Source of the DNA: Bacillus cytotoxicus
GTDB taxonomy: Bacteria > Bacillota > Bacilli > Bacillales > Bacillaceae_G
Direction: 5' to 3'
Length of the DNA: 64,000 nt
NCBI RefSeq assembly: GCF_023715645.1
Contig: NZ_JAMBOP010000004.1
Span: 62,001 to 126,000 of the forward strand
In this document: positions 35,768 through 43,755 of the stretch, piece after piece
Position numbering within the stretch: the first letter of the stretch is position 1
Layout of the letters: each line of letters opens with the position of its first letter
The notes under the pieces: model-generated
Told to the model about the DNA's origin: nothing
The model's database searches: none
The model's input: only the letters and a program-made list of their open reading frames with translations
Position numbers and translations under genes: made by a program

Positions 35768-37024
35768 CTATTTCTTCTTATATTCTTCAAACGTATGAAT
35801 TCTTTCAAAAATTGGCGGATGTGTGTACATGAAAAACTTTACCAAAGCCGGTGGATTCACTTGACTCAAGCTCGTCTTCGATAAATATTGAAATGTTTTT
35901 ACTCCCGACTTGCTATCCTTTGTCATGTCTAATGCGTACTGATCGGCCGCTCTTTCTTCAACACGCGACACGTAATTTGTGGCAGGGCTTACCGCAAAGG
36001 AAAGCACCGAAGATACAAGGAAAAATAATGGTAAAACTGAGAAACTAGCTATTTTAGAAATATGCAGTGTATCGCCCCATTTACGAATACACGCTTGTAT
36101 AATACGACTAATGAGGTACATGCCAATGAAAGTTAGAACGATATAACTCCCAACGCCCCAGTATATATGTTTCATCACGTAATGTCCCATTTCATGCGCC
36201 ATAATAAATAGTATCTCTTTATCTTTTAACTGTTCGAGTGTTGTATCCCATAAAACAATACGAGAATTGGAGCCAATCCCCGTTACATATGCATTTAATG
36301 CATTGGTTTTCTCTGACATATTCACTTCATACACATGCTCTGCTGGAATTTTTGCTTTATCCGCTAATGTTAAAATCTTTTTCTCAAGCTCCTTATTATG
36401 TAGTGTCGAAAATTCATTATAAAGCGGATCAATGACTACTGGCTGAATGAACGTTAAAAAGATTGTGAATGGAACGGAGAGCGCCCAGCCGTACAGCCAC
36501 CAACGTTTCGGATACTTTTTAATGAGCCACAATAGCACAGTCACGATCAAAAGCATAAGCAAAAAATCGATCCAAAAAGCAATTATATGCTCCTTAATCC
36601 AGTTTGCCGTTGATTGCGTAGAAATGCCGTAATCAACGGATACTTGATGACTAATCCATTGCAGGGGCAATGCGAGCACCGTTGTCACAAGTGATAAATA
36701 AAACAAATAAATCGCAACTTGCAGTACCCGAACTTTCGTTGTATCTTTTGCCCATTTTTCAAACCGCTTTGATACACCAAAAATAAGTACAAATAATAAA
36801 ACAATCCATTGCAGCGGCGTTGCTAAAAAAAACAATAAATTTTTTACCCGCGAGTAATCTTGACTAAGTGTAAGCTCCCTTGCATTCATAAATGTCGCTG
36901 GATCTGCATTCGTTCCTTTATACGCTTCCGGTATAATCTCATGATTCCATCCAAATAAGTACCAATATATAAATAATGCAAATAGAGCGTACAAAAAAAG
37001 TGTCCAACTCATTACTTTCCGCAT
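35768..37024 (-). CDS. M48 family membrane metalloprotease (YhfN)
   Basis: 418 residues. Several membrane helices in the N-terminal half and two more after the active site, as in Ste24/CAAX proteases. Zinc motif ILFIMAHEMGHYVMKH (HExxH) and the third ligand region VEERAADQYALD. Cleaves membrane or prenyl-type substrates in other organisms; the natural substrate in Bacillus is unknown. GAGGAGGAG precedes the ATG. The run yhfN, lcfB, lplJ, yhfI, yhfH on this side of the window follows B. subtilis order with insertions. Confidence 0.9.
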   Translation of the reverse strand: MRKVMSWTLFLYALFALFIYWYLFGWNHEIIPEAYKGTNADPATFMNARELTLSQDYSRVKNLLFFLATPLQWIVLLFVLIFGVSKRFEKWAKDTTKVRVLQVAIYLFYLSLVTTVLALPLQWISHQVSVDYGISTQSTANWIKEHIIAFWIDFLLMLLIVTVLLWLIKKYPKRWWLYGWALSVPFTIFLTFIQPVVIDPLYNEFSTLHNKELEKKILTLADKAKIPAEHVYEVNMSEKTNALNAYVTGIGSNSRIVLWDTTLEQLKDKEILFIMAHEMGHYVMKHIYWGVGSYIVLTFIGMYLISRIIQACIRKWGDTLHISKIASFSVLPLFFLVSSVLSFAVSPATNYVSRVEERAADQYALDMTKDSKSGVKTFQYLSKTSLSQVNPPALVKFFMYTHPPIFERIHTFEEYKKK

Positions 37025-37178
37025 AATTTCTCCTCCTCATCGCTGCCTGTCTATTAATATTGTAGTTCGTTCCTCGAAAAATAGAACAAGCTAAAGCATG
37101 AATTGTCATGTAATATTCACTCATTCCTTCCTTATTTTTCAGATTTTTCTTATAAAATAAAAATTGGGAGGGATTGGA

Positions 37179-37763
37179 ATGAAGAAGTTGTACATTACTT
37201 TTACGTTAGGACTTATTATTGCTATAGGAATTGGAATTTTTTATTTTACCGGTTACCGAAAAGCATCAGCGGAAATACCAAAGGGGATTGTTATGGAAGA
37301 TATAAACGGAACTTATGTATCATTTGATCAATTACCGAAAAAGTTAAAATTAGTAGAATTTATGTATACAAAATGTCCGGATATTTGCCCGGTTACAACA
37401 TACAAAATGAAGCATTTACGAGATGAACTTGTAAAACAAAAAGTGTTTGGCACAAAAATCGAATTTATTACAATCACAATTGATCCGAAATACGATACAA
37501 CAGAAATGCTAGAACATTACTCCAAAACGTTCGATATGAAAGAAACAACGGGTTGGCATCTACTACGCGGCGATGAGGAAGAAACGAAACAACTAGCCGA
37601 ATCTTTTAACTTCCGCTACCGCGACCCTGGAAGCGGTCTTTACATTCATACTTCTAACTCTTACTTACTAGATGAACATAATCGTTTAATTGAAGTATTC
37701 GGTATGGGAGAACGCGGGTTTGATAGTAAAGAAGTATTGGAGAAAATTAAGAAAGCGATGTAA
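37179..37763 (+). CDS. SCO1/SenC family copper-binding protein
   Basis: 194 residues from ATG 37179 (MKKLYITFTLGLIIA) after GGGAGGG. An N-terminal membrane anchor (about 4-24) and an outward thioredoxin-like domain with the copper motif CPDIC (Cys66, Cys70) and the ligand His in YIHTSNSYLLDEH. SCO proteins deliver copper to the CuA centre of cytochrome c oxidase. This is the YpmQ-like type. Monocistronic. Confidence 0.92.
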   Translation: MKKLYITFTLGLIIAIGIGIFYFTGYRKASAEIPKGIVMEDINGTYVSFDQLPKKLKLVEFMYTKCPDICPVTTYKMKHLRDELVKQKVFGTKIEFITITIDPKYDTTEMLEHYSKTFDMKETTGWHLLRGDEEETKQLAESFNFRYRDPGSGLYIHTSNSYLLDEHNRLIEVFGMGERGFDSKEVLEKIKKAM

Positions 37764-37922
37764 ATACAAATGAAAAAACAGAAAAACCCCTTTCTTTTTA
37801 TATAGGCGAGAGCGTCTGGCCATGCATAGACGCGGTCAGGGCCTTTTCCTGCCACGTGCGAAGTTTAAGGGCAAGTTTTATTCTACATAGCAGCGACTTG
37901 CATGCAAGTATATCTATATAAA
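37763..37922 (+). repeat. bcr1-like repeat
   Basis: Core AGGCGAGAGCGTCTGGCCAT, followed by GGTCAGGGCCTTTTCCTGCC and the right end CTACATAGCAGCGACTTGC. Starts at the stop codon of the SCO gene. Confidence 0.78.
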
Positions 37923-37930
37923 TCATACGA

Positions 37931-38000
37931 TATCAGCGCTTTTTTCAATATATCGGCGCAAATGGGACATTTATCGGCGACTTTTAGAATATATCGGCGC
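37931..38000. repeat. four short repeats TATCRGCG at 20-21 base spacing
   Basis: TATCAGCGC at 37931 and TATCGGCG copies at 37951, 37972 and 37992. Located between the convergent SCO and AraC genes, after the bcr1-like repeat. Significance unknown. Confidence 0.6.
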
Positions 38001-38050
38001 TTCGACAGGGAATAAAGATTCCTCGACGATGTTCGACATGCATCCATAGT

Positions 38051-38080
38051 AAAAGACTGAGCCCGAAAGCTCAGTCTCTT
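38051..38080 (-). terminator. terminator of the AraC-type gene
   Basis: Stem AAGACTGAGC / GCTCAGTCTCTT with a CCGAAA loop, directly after the stop. Confidence 0.75.
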
Positions 38081-38086
38081 CTAATT

Positions 38087-38992
38087 TTATTGTTTCTTCT
38101 GCACTGGCAGCCAAATCTCAAGTTGTACAAGATCGTGCTTATCAGCATGAGAGCGCTCATCGTATAATTCAAACTCAACAACACCAGAGTGCTCGTAGCC
38201 AGAATGCGGGAACCACTCTGTGAAGATTGCATTCCACGTTTGCTGGATCGATGCGACCATTTCTCCCTCTGGAACTTTTGGCGTTGTAAATACAGCGTAT
38301 GTTGCTTCTGGGAATGTGCGGCACGTCATATCACTTGATACACCGTCAAAGCTTGTTGCTTCCATCCCGATAATATACGTAATTTCGCCTGTTTCTAAAT
38401 TAAAATCCGTACACAACCCTAGCTCGACGAACTCATTCGTATGCTTGCGGTTTGGAATGTTTTCCGCCAAATTATTTTGTAAATAATGTTGCCACATTGC
38501 TGGAATATCTGTTAGATTTTTTCCGTCTTTACTCGTTGTCTTCATTTCATACCCGATTAATTGAAAAGCTGGCTTTGTTTCTATACGAAATTCCATTTTG
38601 ATTCCCCCTAAATACGGATTAAAATTTCTCTGCATCACATTCACCTTAGAATATAACGGCGTTCGAATCTCTTGCTTTCGATATGCACTCGGCGTCATAT
38701 GAAACAACTTTTTAAAGGCGCGTGTGAACGTTTCATGAGATTGAAAGCCGTGTTCTAGTGCAATATCTAGAATTTTTTCCTCTGTGTGAGAAAGCTGATA
38801 AGCTGCCCGGGCGAGCCTTCTCTTTCGCACATACTCCATCACAGAGTCTCCTACGAGCGCTTGAAAAACGCGGTGGAAATGATATTCAGAAAATCCTGCA
38901 ATACGTGCAAGATTCGCTAACGTTTGCTTTTCCATTGCATCTTCCTCAATAGAATCGATTACTTTTTGAATTTGTATTTCATAACATCCCAT
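38087..38992 (-). CDS. AraC family regulator with GyrI-like effector domain
   Basis: 301 residues. Two helix-turn-helix units in the first 105 residues (LARIAGFSEYHFHRVFQALV and ILDIALEHGFQSHETFTRAF) with the AraC signature FKKLFHMTPSAYRK. From about 130 to the end a GyrI-like domain (MEFRIETKPAFQLIGYEMKT... FEATYAVFTTPKVP-like segments) binds small ligands, as in Rob, SoxS-type and BmrR-like regulators. Likely a one-component drug or metabolite sensor. No target gene is adjacent. Confidence 0.88.
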   Translation of the reverse strand: MGCYEIQIQKVIDSIEEDAMEKQTLANLARIAGFSEYHFHRVFQALVGDSVMEYVRKRRLARAAYQLSHTEEKILDIALEHGFQSHETFTRAFKKLFHMTPSAYRKQEIRTPLYSKVNVMQRNFNPYLGGIKMEFRIETKPAFQLIGYEMKTTSKDGKNLTDIPAMWQHYLQNNLAENIPNRKHTNEFVELGLCTDFNLETGEITYIIGMEATSFDGVSSDMTCRTFPEATYAVFTTPKVPEGEMVASIQQTWNAIFTEWFPHSGYEHSGVVEFELYDERSHADKHDLVQLEIWLPVQKKQ

Positions 38993-39130
38993 CTCTGTTC
39001 ACCTGCCTTATATGTATTATGATAAAGGGAACTTATGTTTTCTTCTTGATGTTTTTTGCTTTTGTTTTATGACATTTTATCAATTCAAGTATATGAAAGA
39101 AAGCTACCTCATCAGCAGCTTTCTCCCCAT

Positions 39131-40069
39131 CTATTCTATTTTTCCTAATTCACTACCAAGAAACTTCGCAATCTCTAACATGCCGTATGTTCCAACGACT
39201 GCTTCGGCGTCAGCATTGTAGTTTGTGTTTGTATTAATGTCATAAGTAAAAATTTCACCGTCTGCATTTCGAATAAATTCAATGCCAGCGATGGCGATAT
39301 CATTCGCAGCTAAAACTTCCTCATATTTTTGAATAATTGGGTCGTTAAAGCCTTCAATAATTTGAAACTTCGGCTTTTCCGGCGCTTTTTCTCCAACTGG
39401 GCAGAACAAATCGCCTATTTGACAAGCGTCAGCTGGGCATAATTCAAAGCCTTTCGATGTATCGACTTGAACTGCATACACAAATTTCCCGCCAACGAAC
39501 TCACAACGTGTAATATAAGGCTCAGGAGATTGAATGTATTCTTGAATTAATGTAATACCGTCTACTGGCTCTTCAAATGCTGCACTTTCTACATATTCTT
39601 GCAGTGAAGCAACAGTTTGAAACAGTTGCACGCCTAGTCCTTTCCCAGCGCGGTTATGCTTCGTAATAAATGGACGTCCTTCAAATTGCGCTGCTGCTTC
39701 GATAATATGCTCCTTACCAACTGCCGCAATTGTCTTCGGTGTTTGGATTCCTTGTGCATTCAGCGCCATATACTGTGCAACTTTACTTACTTCCATCTGA
39801 AGTGCTCTGCTTCCGTTGAACACTTTTCGGTTATGTCTCTCTAGCCAAGTAAGAACAGCACCTGTAAACTCAGGGGCAAAGCGGTGATTTCTTGTATGAG
39901 AAGACGCGCTCATTCGGTTATAAAATACGCCGCAGGGCGGAACAGATGAAAGATCCACATTCCCTTTGTCCAAATGCCATTCTTCATAAGGAAGACCGAG
40001 CTCTTCCAATCTTTTCGTTAGATGTCTTGTCCATTTTGTGTTTTCATGAATAATGTGAATTTTCTTCAA
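39131..40069 (-). CDS. RimK-type ATP-grasp ligase
   Basis: 312 residues, TTG start at 40069 after GAAGG. ATP-grasp fold: N-terminal domain (FYNRMSASSHTRNHRFAPEF), Lys in GRPFITKHNRAGKGLGVQLF, the GITLIQEYIQSPEPYITRCE segment and the Mg-binding end AGIEFIRNADGEIFTYDINT with N-T-N-Y-N. RimK-like enzymes join amino acids to peptides or proteins by an acyl phosphate. The substrate is unknown. No partner gene beside it. Confidence 0.82.
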   Translation of the reverse strand: MKKIHIIHENTKWTRHLTKRLEELGLPYEEWHLDKGNVDLSSVPPCGVFYNRMSASSHTRNHRFAPEFTGAVLTWLERHNRKVFNGSRALQMEVSKVAQYMALNAQGIQTPKTIAAVGKEHIIEAAAQFEGRPFITKHNRAGKGLGVQLFQTVASLQEYVESAAFEEPVDGITLIQEYIQSPEPYITRCEFVGGKFVYAVQVDTSKGFELCPADACQIGDLFCPVGEKAPEKPKFQIIEGFNDPIIQKYEEVLAANDIAIAGIEFIRNADGEIFTYDINTNTNYNADAEAVVGTYGMLEIAKFLGSELGKIE

Positions 40070-40150
40070 GGGAATACCTTCTTTCTAAAATGTGATTATA
40101 TTCATTATACTATTTTTATTAATCAGTAAAATAATAATTTTCCAACAACA

Positions 40151-40185
40151 AAAAAACGAAAGACCACACGAAGCACCTTTCGTTT
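40151..40185 (-). terminator. terminator of the GNAT gene
   Basis: Stem AAACGAAAG / CTTTCGTTT followed on the minus strand by seven T. Confidence 0.75.
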
Positions 40186-40223
40186 CCTTACATTTTTTAA
40201 CGAAAAGGGAGAATTAAGTAAAA

Positions 40224-40784
40224 CTAACTATTCACAGGTTCCCCCCACTCTGTTCGTAAAATCCCCATTTTAATTGCATCAAAATATTTACCATCTACCA
40301 TTCTTGCTTGTCTTATTCTTGCTTCTTCTTTCATTCCTAATTTTTCTGCAACTTTCATCATTCTCACATTTCCTGACCAAGTTGACATCCCTAATCGATG
40401 CAATTCCGTAGACTTGAATAGGAAATCAATCCAAAGTTTATAGGCTTCCGTACCATATCCACCGTTCCAGTAATTTTTATCATAAATTACAATGCCGGTT
40501 TCTAACCAATTCGTATTTTTATCTATCCAATAAGCACCTACTGTCCCAATTAGTTTATCTCCAGCGAAAATAACTAGTGTACTAGGCACGTTATACATAA
40601 TTTGCAAGTCTTTCTTCCAACTTTTTAAAAATTCTTCTTTTGTTATTTTAGGTTCAGGTATATATGGGCCATTCCATTTCTTTGCTTCTTGATCCTGTTC
40701 TTCATATTTCCAATAATATAATTCATCAAGATCCTGATGAGTTGCTTCTTTTAATACAATTTTTTGTCCAACAATTTTAATCAT
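40224..40784 (-). CDS. GNAT family N-acetyltransferase, RimJ/RimL type
   Basis: 186 residues. Acetyl-CoA-binding signature in NWLETGIVIYDKNYWNGGYG and TELHRLGMSTWSGNVRMMKV, then AEKLGMKEEARIRQARMVDG, the usual end of RimJ/RimL-like enzymes. It transfers an acetyl group to an amine of unknown identity (protein N-terminus, antibiotic or small molecule). Stands alone with its own terminator. Confidence 0.85.
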   Translation of the reverse strand: MIKIVGQKIVLKEATHQDLDELYYWKYEEQDQEAKKWNGPYIPEPKITKEEFLKSWKKDLQIMYNVPSTLVIFAGDKLIGTVGAYWIDKNTNWLETGIVIYDKNYWNGGYGTEAYKLWIDFLFKSTELHRLGMSTWSGNVRMMKVAEKLGMKEEARIRQARMVDGKYFDAIKMGILRTEWGEPVNS

Positions 40785-40972
40785 AATTAGTCAGTTTCCC
40801 CCTAAGCATCTACCTCATTATATATATTAATTTCATTATAGAAATGAAAATCCCTTTTTTGTTATTTCTTCCGCTTAGTAAAGAAATTTGTACAAAGTTT
40901 AATTTGATTTAGAAAACTTTGCAACGAGGATCATATCCTTGTTATAATTAATCTAAAAATTCAATTATACAA

Positions 40973-41371
40973 TTGGGGAGATGCATTATTAAAAAATTTA
41001 TAGTAGCGTTTCTTTATTCGTTAGGTAGCTTGATTATTTCGATGAATCTGTTAGGAATGATTATGTATCCAGATAAATTAGAGTGGCCGGAGCTTTTAGC
41101 TTTTACCATAACACTAGGAATTTATGGGACACCTATAGTACTAATAGGCTGTATAATCGGCGAATTATTATATCGATACTTTATTATTCCTAAATCTATA
41201 TCTTTCAAACTAGCTTTAGTTATATATGCTCTATTAGGTAGTATCGTAATGTTATTAATTATGATTTCCCTTGGTGGAATTCCTCAAAATATTAGTGAAT
41301 TTTTCAATTTACAATTCATGATTTTCCCAACTATTTGTTCGATAGTTTTTTTTATAAAAAGGACTATATAA
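40973..41371 (+). CDS. small membrane protein of unknown function
   Basis: About 127-132 residues with four hydrophobic segments. The start is unclear. TTG 40973 has no ribosome binding site; GGGGAG at 40975-40980 is well placed for ATT at 40988, which would give M-KKFIVAFLYSLGS, a natural N-terminus. So the gene either uses the rare ATT start or has lost an ATG by mutation. No family recognised. Followed directly by a repeat. Confidence 0.6.
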   Translation: MGRCIIKKFIVAFLYSLGSLIISMNLLGMIMYPDKLEWPELLAFTITLGIYGTPIVLIGCIIGELLYRYFIIPKSISFKLALVIYALLGSIVMLLIMISLGGIPQNISEFFNLQFMIFPTICSIVFFIKRTI

Positions 41372-41565
41372 ATCCAACTAGACTTTCCAACACACAAGTC
41401 GGGGCCCTGCCAAGCAAAAAAGGCACCTGCTCCTTTCTTCCTCCCTTTGTTTAAACATCACATGTGGCAGAAACAGGAACTGATCGCTTCTACGCGTGGC
41501 CAGACGCTCTCGACCTCCCCTAAAAAAGGAGGTTTTATGTCAGTTTTCCAATTTGGATTTATATA
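41365..41565 (-). repeat. bcr1-like repeat, full length with perfect ends
   Basis: 201 bases bounded by perfect 13-bp inverted ends TATATAAATCCAA (41365-41377) and TTGGATTTATATA (41553-41565). Core in inverse orientation. Its left end overlaps the stop codon region of the preceding membrane protein gene. Confidence 0.85.
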
Positions 41566-41566
41566 A

Positions 41567-41603
41567 AAATAAGCTGTCCAACTTGTACTTGGACAGCTTA
41601 TTT
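41567..41603. terminator. terminator
   Basis: Perfect 15-bp stem AAATAAGCTGTCCAA / TTGGACAGCTTATTT with a 7-base loop, after the haloperoxidase-like gene on the minus strand. Confidence 0.8.
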
Positions 41604-41634
41604 GTAAAACTATTAAACACTTTCTGCAACTCTA

Positions 41635-43221
41635 TTAAATTGTGATAGTAGTCCCATCAAATTTTGTAAAAGTGAATCCACTAAAGTTTTCATTATAAGT
41701 TTTTTTATAATCGTGAAGTATTCCAATTGCTATTGCTTCTCCTAGCATTATACCTTCACTCATATCCGTACGCCAGTGAACACCTGCCATATTGCGCCCA
41801 ATCCCAATATTACAAGCAAGTTTATTTAATTCGTCTCCTACTGTCAAAGATTGTCCAAAATAAGGAAGTAAAGAAAGACCATTAGCATCCGCTACAACCG
41901 GCTGCGGAATGATAAATGATTCATTAAAAAAGGCCTTCAATACAGTAACGCCAGCACCGACAAAACAAGCATGACCGGAAGGATATGCTGGATGAGTCGG
42001 ACACCCTTCTGGGTAAGCCATTGGTAACAAATACGTACCAAATTTGCTAAAGACTTGAGAAACAGCCTGTGAGTTCAATAGTTCTGAATTGATTGGATAC
42101 TTAGCTGCGCCCGTTAACTGATTTTGAACACGTCCGCCAAACTCTGCGGGACGAAGTCTACGATGAATTAAAAACTTTTGAAACCAAGCCGCTTCGAGTG
42201 CTGCCTTTGCTGTTCTACCTACTAAATCTAAAATATGCGGAGAACCAAACGTAGCAAATCCTTTTTGTGTTTTGGAATGTAAATACGGATTACTTGGTGA
42301 CAATGCCGCGTCTCCAAAACTCATTAAAATCAAACAAGCAGAAAGACAAGCTTGAAAGGAAAAATCTTGATGCACAAATTCACCTAAATCACGTCCATTA
42401 CGAATATATCGTGAAGTAGGATCAAATACCATTTTTTGCGAAGGTGAACCATTTTGAATATCCAGCCATTCTTTATAAGAAGTCATATAATCCTTATTCG
42501 GCAAGGCAGTGCGATACTTTTGAACCATTGTTACCGCTCCATAAGGTACGTCTTTCGACAAAAATTGAGAGATGTAAGGGCCAATTAAACTGCCAGGTAT
42601 ACCACCGCGGAACAAAGTCCCTGTCGTAACGACTCCCCCAACTTTCGGACCACAAAAATCCGAAAAACTTGAGAGATCAGCAGCTGCTACAATAGCAAGT
42701 GGATTTGTATTATACTCTGAAAAAGGTACATCACGTAATAATGCATGCCAATATAATTCAGCCATTTCACTTGCTTCCCATGCACTACTAAATGCTGGAG
42801 GAGCAGCTATACTTAAATGATGGCTATCTGGTCCTTCTAGTCCATAGGCATAAGCAGCCTGCGGATTCGTTAGTTTCGCAGGCCCACCTAAAGTTAAATC
42901 TTCAAAAGCACTTGGTTTTCCATCCTCTAATGCTTTGATCCATTTTTGGTAAGCGCACAAGTCAACTTCTCCGAGATTATTATGCGGTAAAGCCTTAGAG
43001 TAATTAGCAATTTTGTTTAAAAAACGCTTTTCATCTCCATTACATAATTGTTTCGGAATAGGAAGACTCTTTTGATAAAATGCCGCGTCCAAGCGAATAT
43101 CTAGTGCATTATTGCGACGCTTCGCTGCACTTATAGGTCCTATTTCACAACCCTTTTCGTCCTTCGTTATATGAGTACACGGATATCGAAGATGGTTTTC
43201 TTGATTCCAATCGTTTCGCAT
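41635..43221 (-). CDS. vanadium-dependent haloperoxidase homologue (algal type)
   Basis: 528 residues, no clear signal peptide. The PAP2/haloperoxidase active site is complete: WFQKFLIHRRLRP (Lys349, Arg357), THPAYPSGHACF (His410, Ser415, Gly416, His417) and GRNMAGVHWRTD (Arg476, His482). Lys to Arg is eight residues, His to His seven and Arg to His six, the same spacings I recall for the algal Ascophyllum bromoperoxidase and unlike the PAP2 phosphatase signature K-x6-RP. In that enzyme these residues hold vanadate and oxidise halides with hydrogen peroxide. The natural role in Bacillus is unknown; a phosphatase activity cannot be excluded. Monocistronic. Confidence 0.82.
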   Translation of the reverse strand: MRNDWNQENHLRYPCTHITKDEKGCEIGPISAAKRRNNALDIRLDAAFYQKSLPIPKQLCNGDEKRFLNKIANYSKALPHNNLGEVDLCAYQKWIKALEDGKPSAFEDLTLGGPAKLTNPQAAYAYGLEGPDSHHLSIAAPPAFSSAWEASEMAELYWHALLRDVPFSEYNTNPLAIVAAADLSSFSDFCGPKVGGVVTTGTLFRGGIPGSLIGPYISQFLSKDVPYGAVTMVQKYRTALPNKDYMTSYKEWLDIQNGSPSQKMVFDPTSRYIRNGRDLGEFVHQDFSFQACLSACLILMSFGDAALSPSNPYLHSKTQKGFATFGSPHILDLVGRTAKAALEAAWFQKFLIHRRLRPAEFGGRVQNQLTGAAKYPINSELLNSQAVSQVFSKFGTYLLPMAYPEGCPTHPAYPSGHACFVGAGVTVLKAFFNESFIIPQPVVADANGLSLLPYFGQSLTVGDELNKLACNIGIGRNMAGVHWRTDMSEGIMLGEAIAIGILHDYKKTYNENFSGFTFTKFDGTTITI

Positions 43222-43431
43222 TTACTACCACCCTATCACACTATAAATTTATCCTAAACTTAAACCATTGTGATTCTTTCGTTTGAATTCCATTTAGTAT
43301 ATTCATATATTTACAATTACGATACTAAACAGGCTGCCTGTTTTATAGAATACTGACAGTCCAATGGATTAAGGTTTTAGAATGAACAAACTTAAGTGCA
43401 ATTTGGTCATCATAAGGTGAAATGACTACCT

Positions 43432-43700
43432 ATATAAATACACTTTTTTTAGCTGGGCGAGAGCGGCTGGCCACGTAAAGAAGCGGTCAGGGCCCTTTTC
43501 TGCCACAGGCCATGTTAAAACAAAGTGAACAAACAAGTAGCATATCCCTTTTTGTTTTACATAACAGCAACTAATGAAGAAAAGCGGAGCCGACTGTTTA
43601 ATCCTGTTAGCTAAGGTTCTTTCACACAGAAGGTTCTTAGACATGAGGGCTTAGGAGGCAGAGCTAGACAAAGATGTTGAAAAATCAAAATGGATCTATA
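43432..43700 (+). repeat. bcr1-like repeat with internal extension
   Basis: Starts TATATAAATACACTTTTTTT and core GCTGGGCGAGAGCGGCTGGC; ends AAATCAAAATGGATCTATAT. About 110 bases near 43570-43675 (GCGGAGCCGACTGTTTAATC and onward) are not found in other copies. The 43222-43431 part of this gene-free stretch is AT-rich and shows nothing else. Confidence 0.7.
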
Positions 43701-43705
43701 TATAA

Positions 43706-43745
43706 TTCTTCTCCCGTATAACTACATACGGGAGAAGTTATTTTC
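43706..43745. terminator. terminator of lcfB
   Basis: Stem TTCTCCCGTAT / ATACGGGAGAA with a 6-base loop after the stop of lcfB (minus strand). Confidence 0.75.
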
Positions 43746-43755
43746 ATATTTTCTT

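Noticed and set aside
37931-38000. CRISPR-like regular spacing
   Set aside because: Repeat unit is only 8-9 bases with 11-12 base gaps and there are no cas genes.
37950-38044. Short open frame through the TATCGGCG repeats
   Set aside because: No start signal, and the frame stays open because of the repeats; more likely non-coding.
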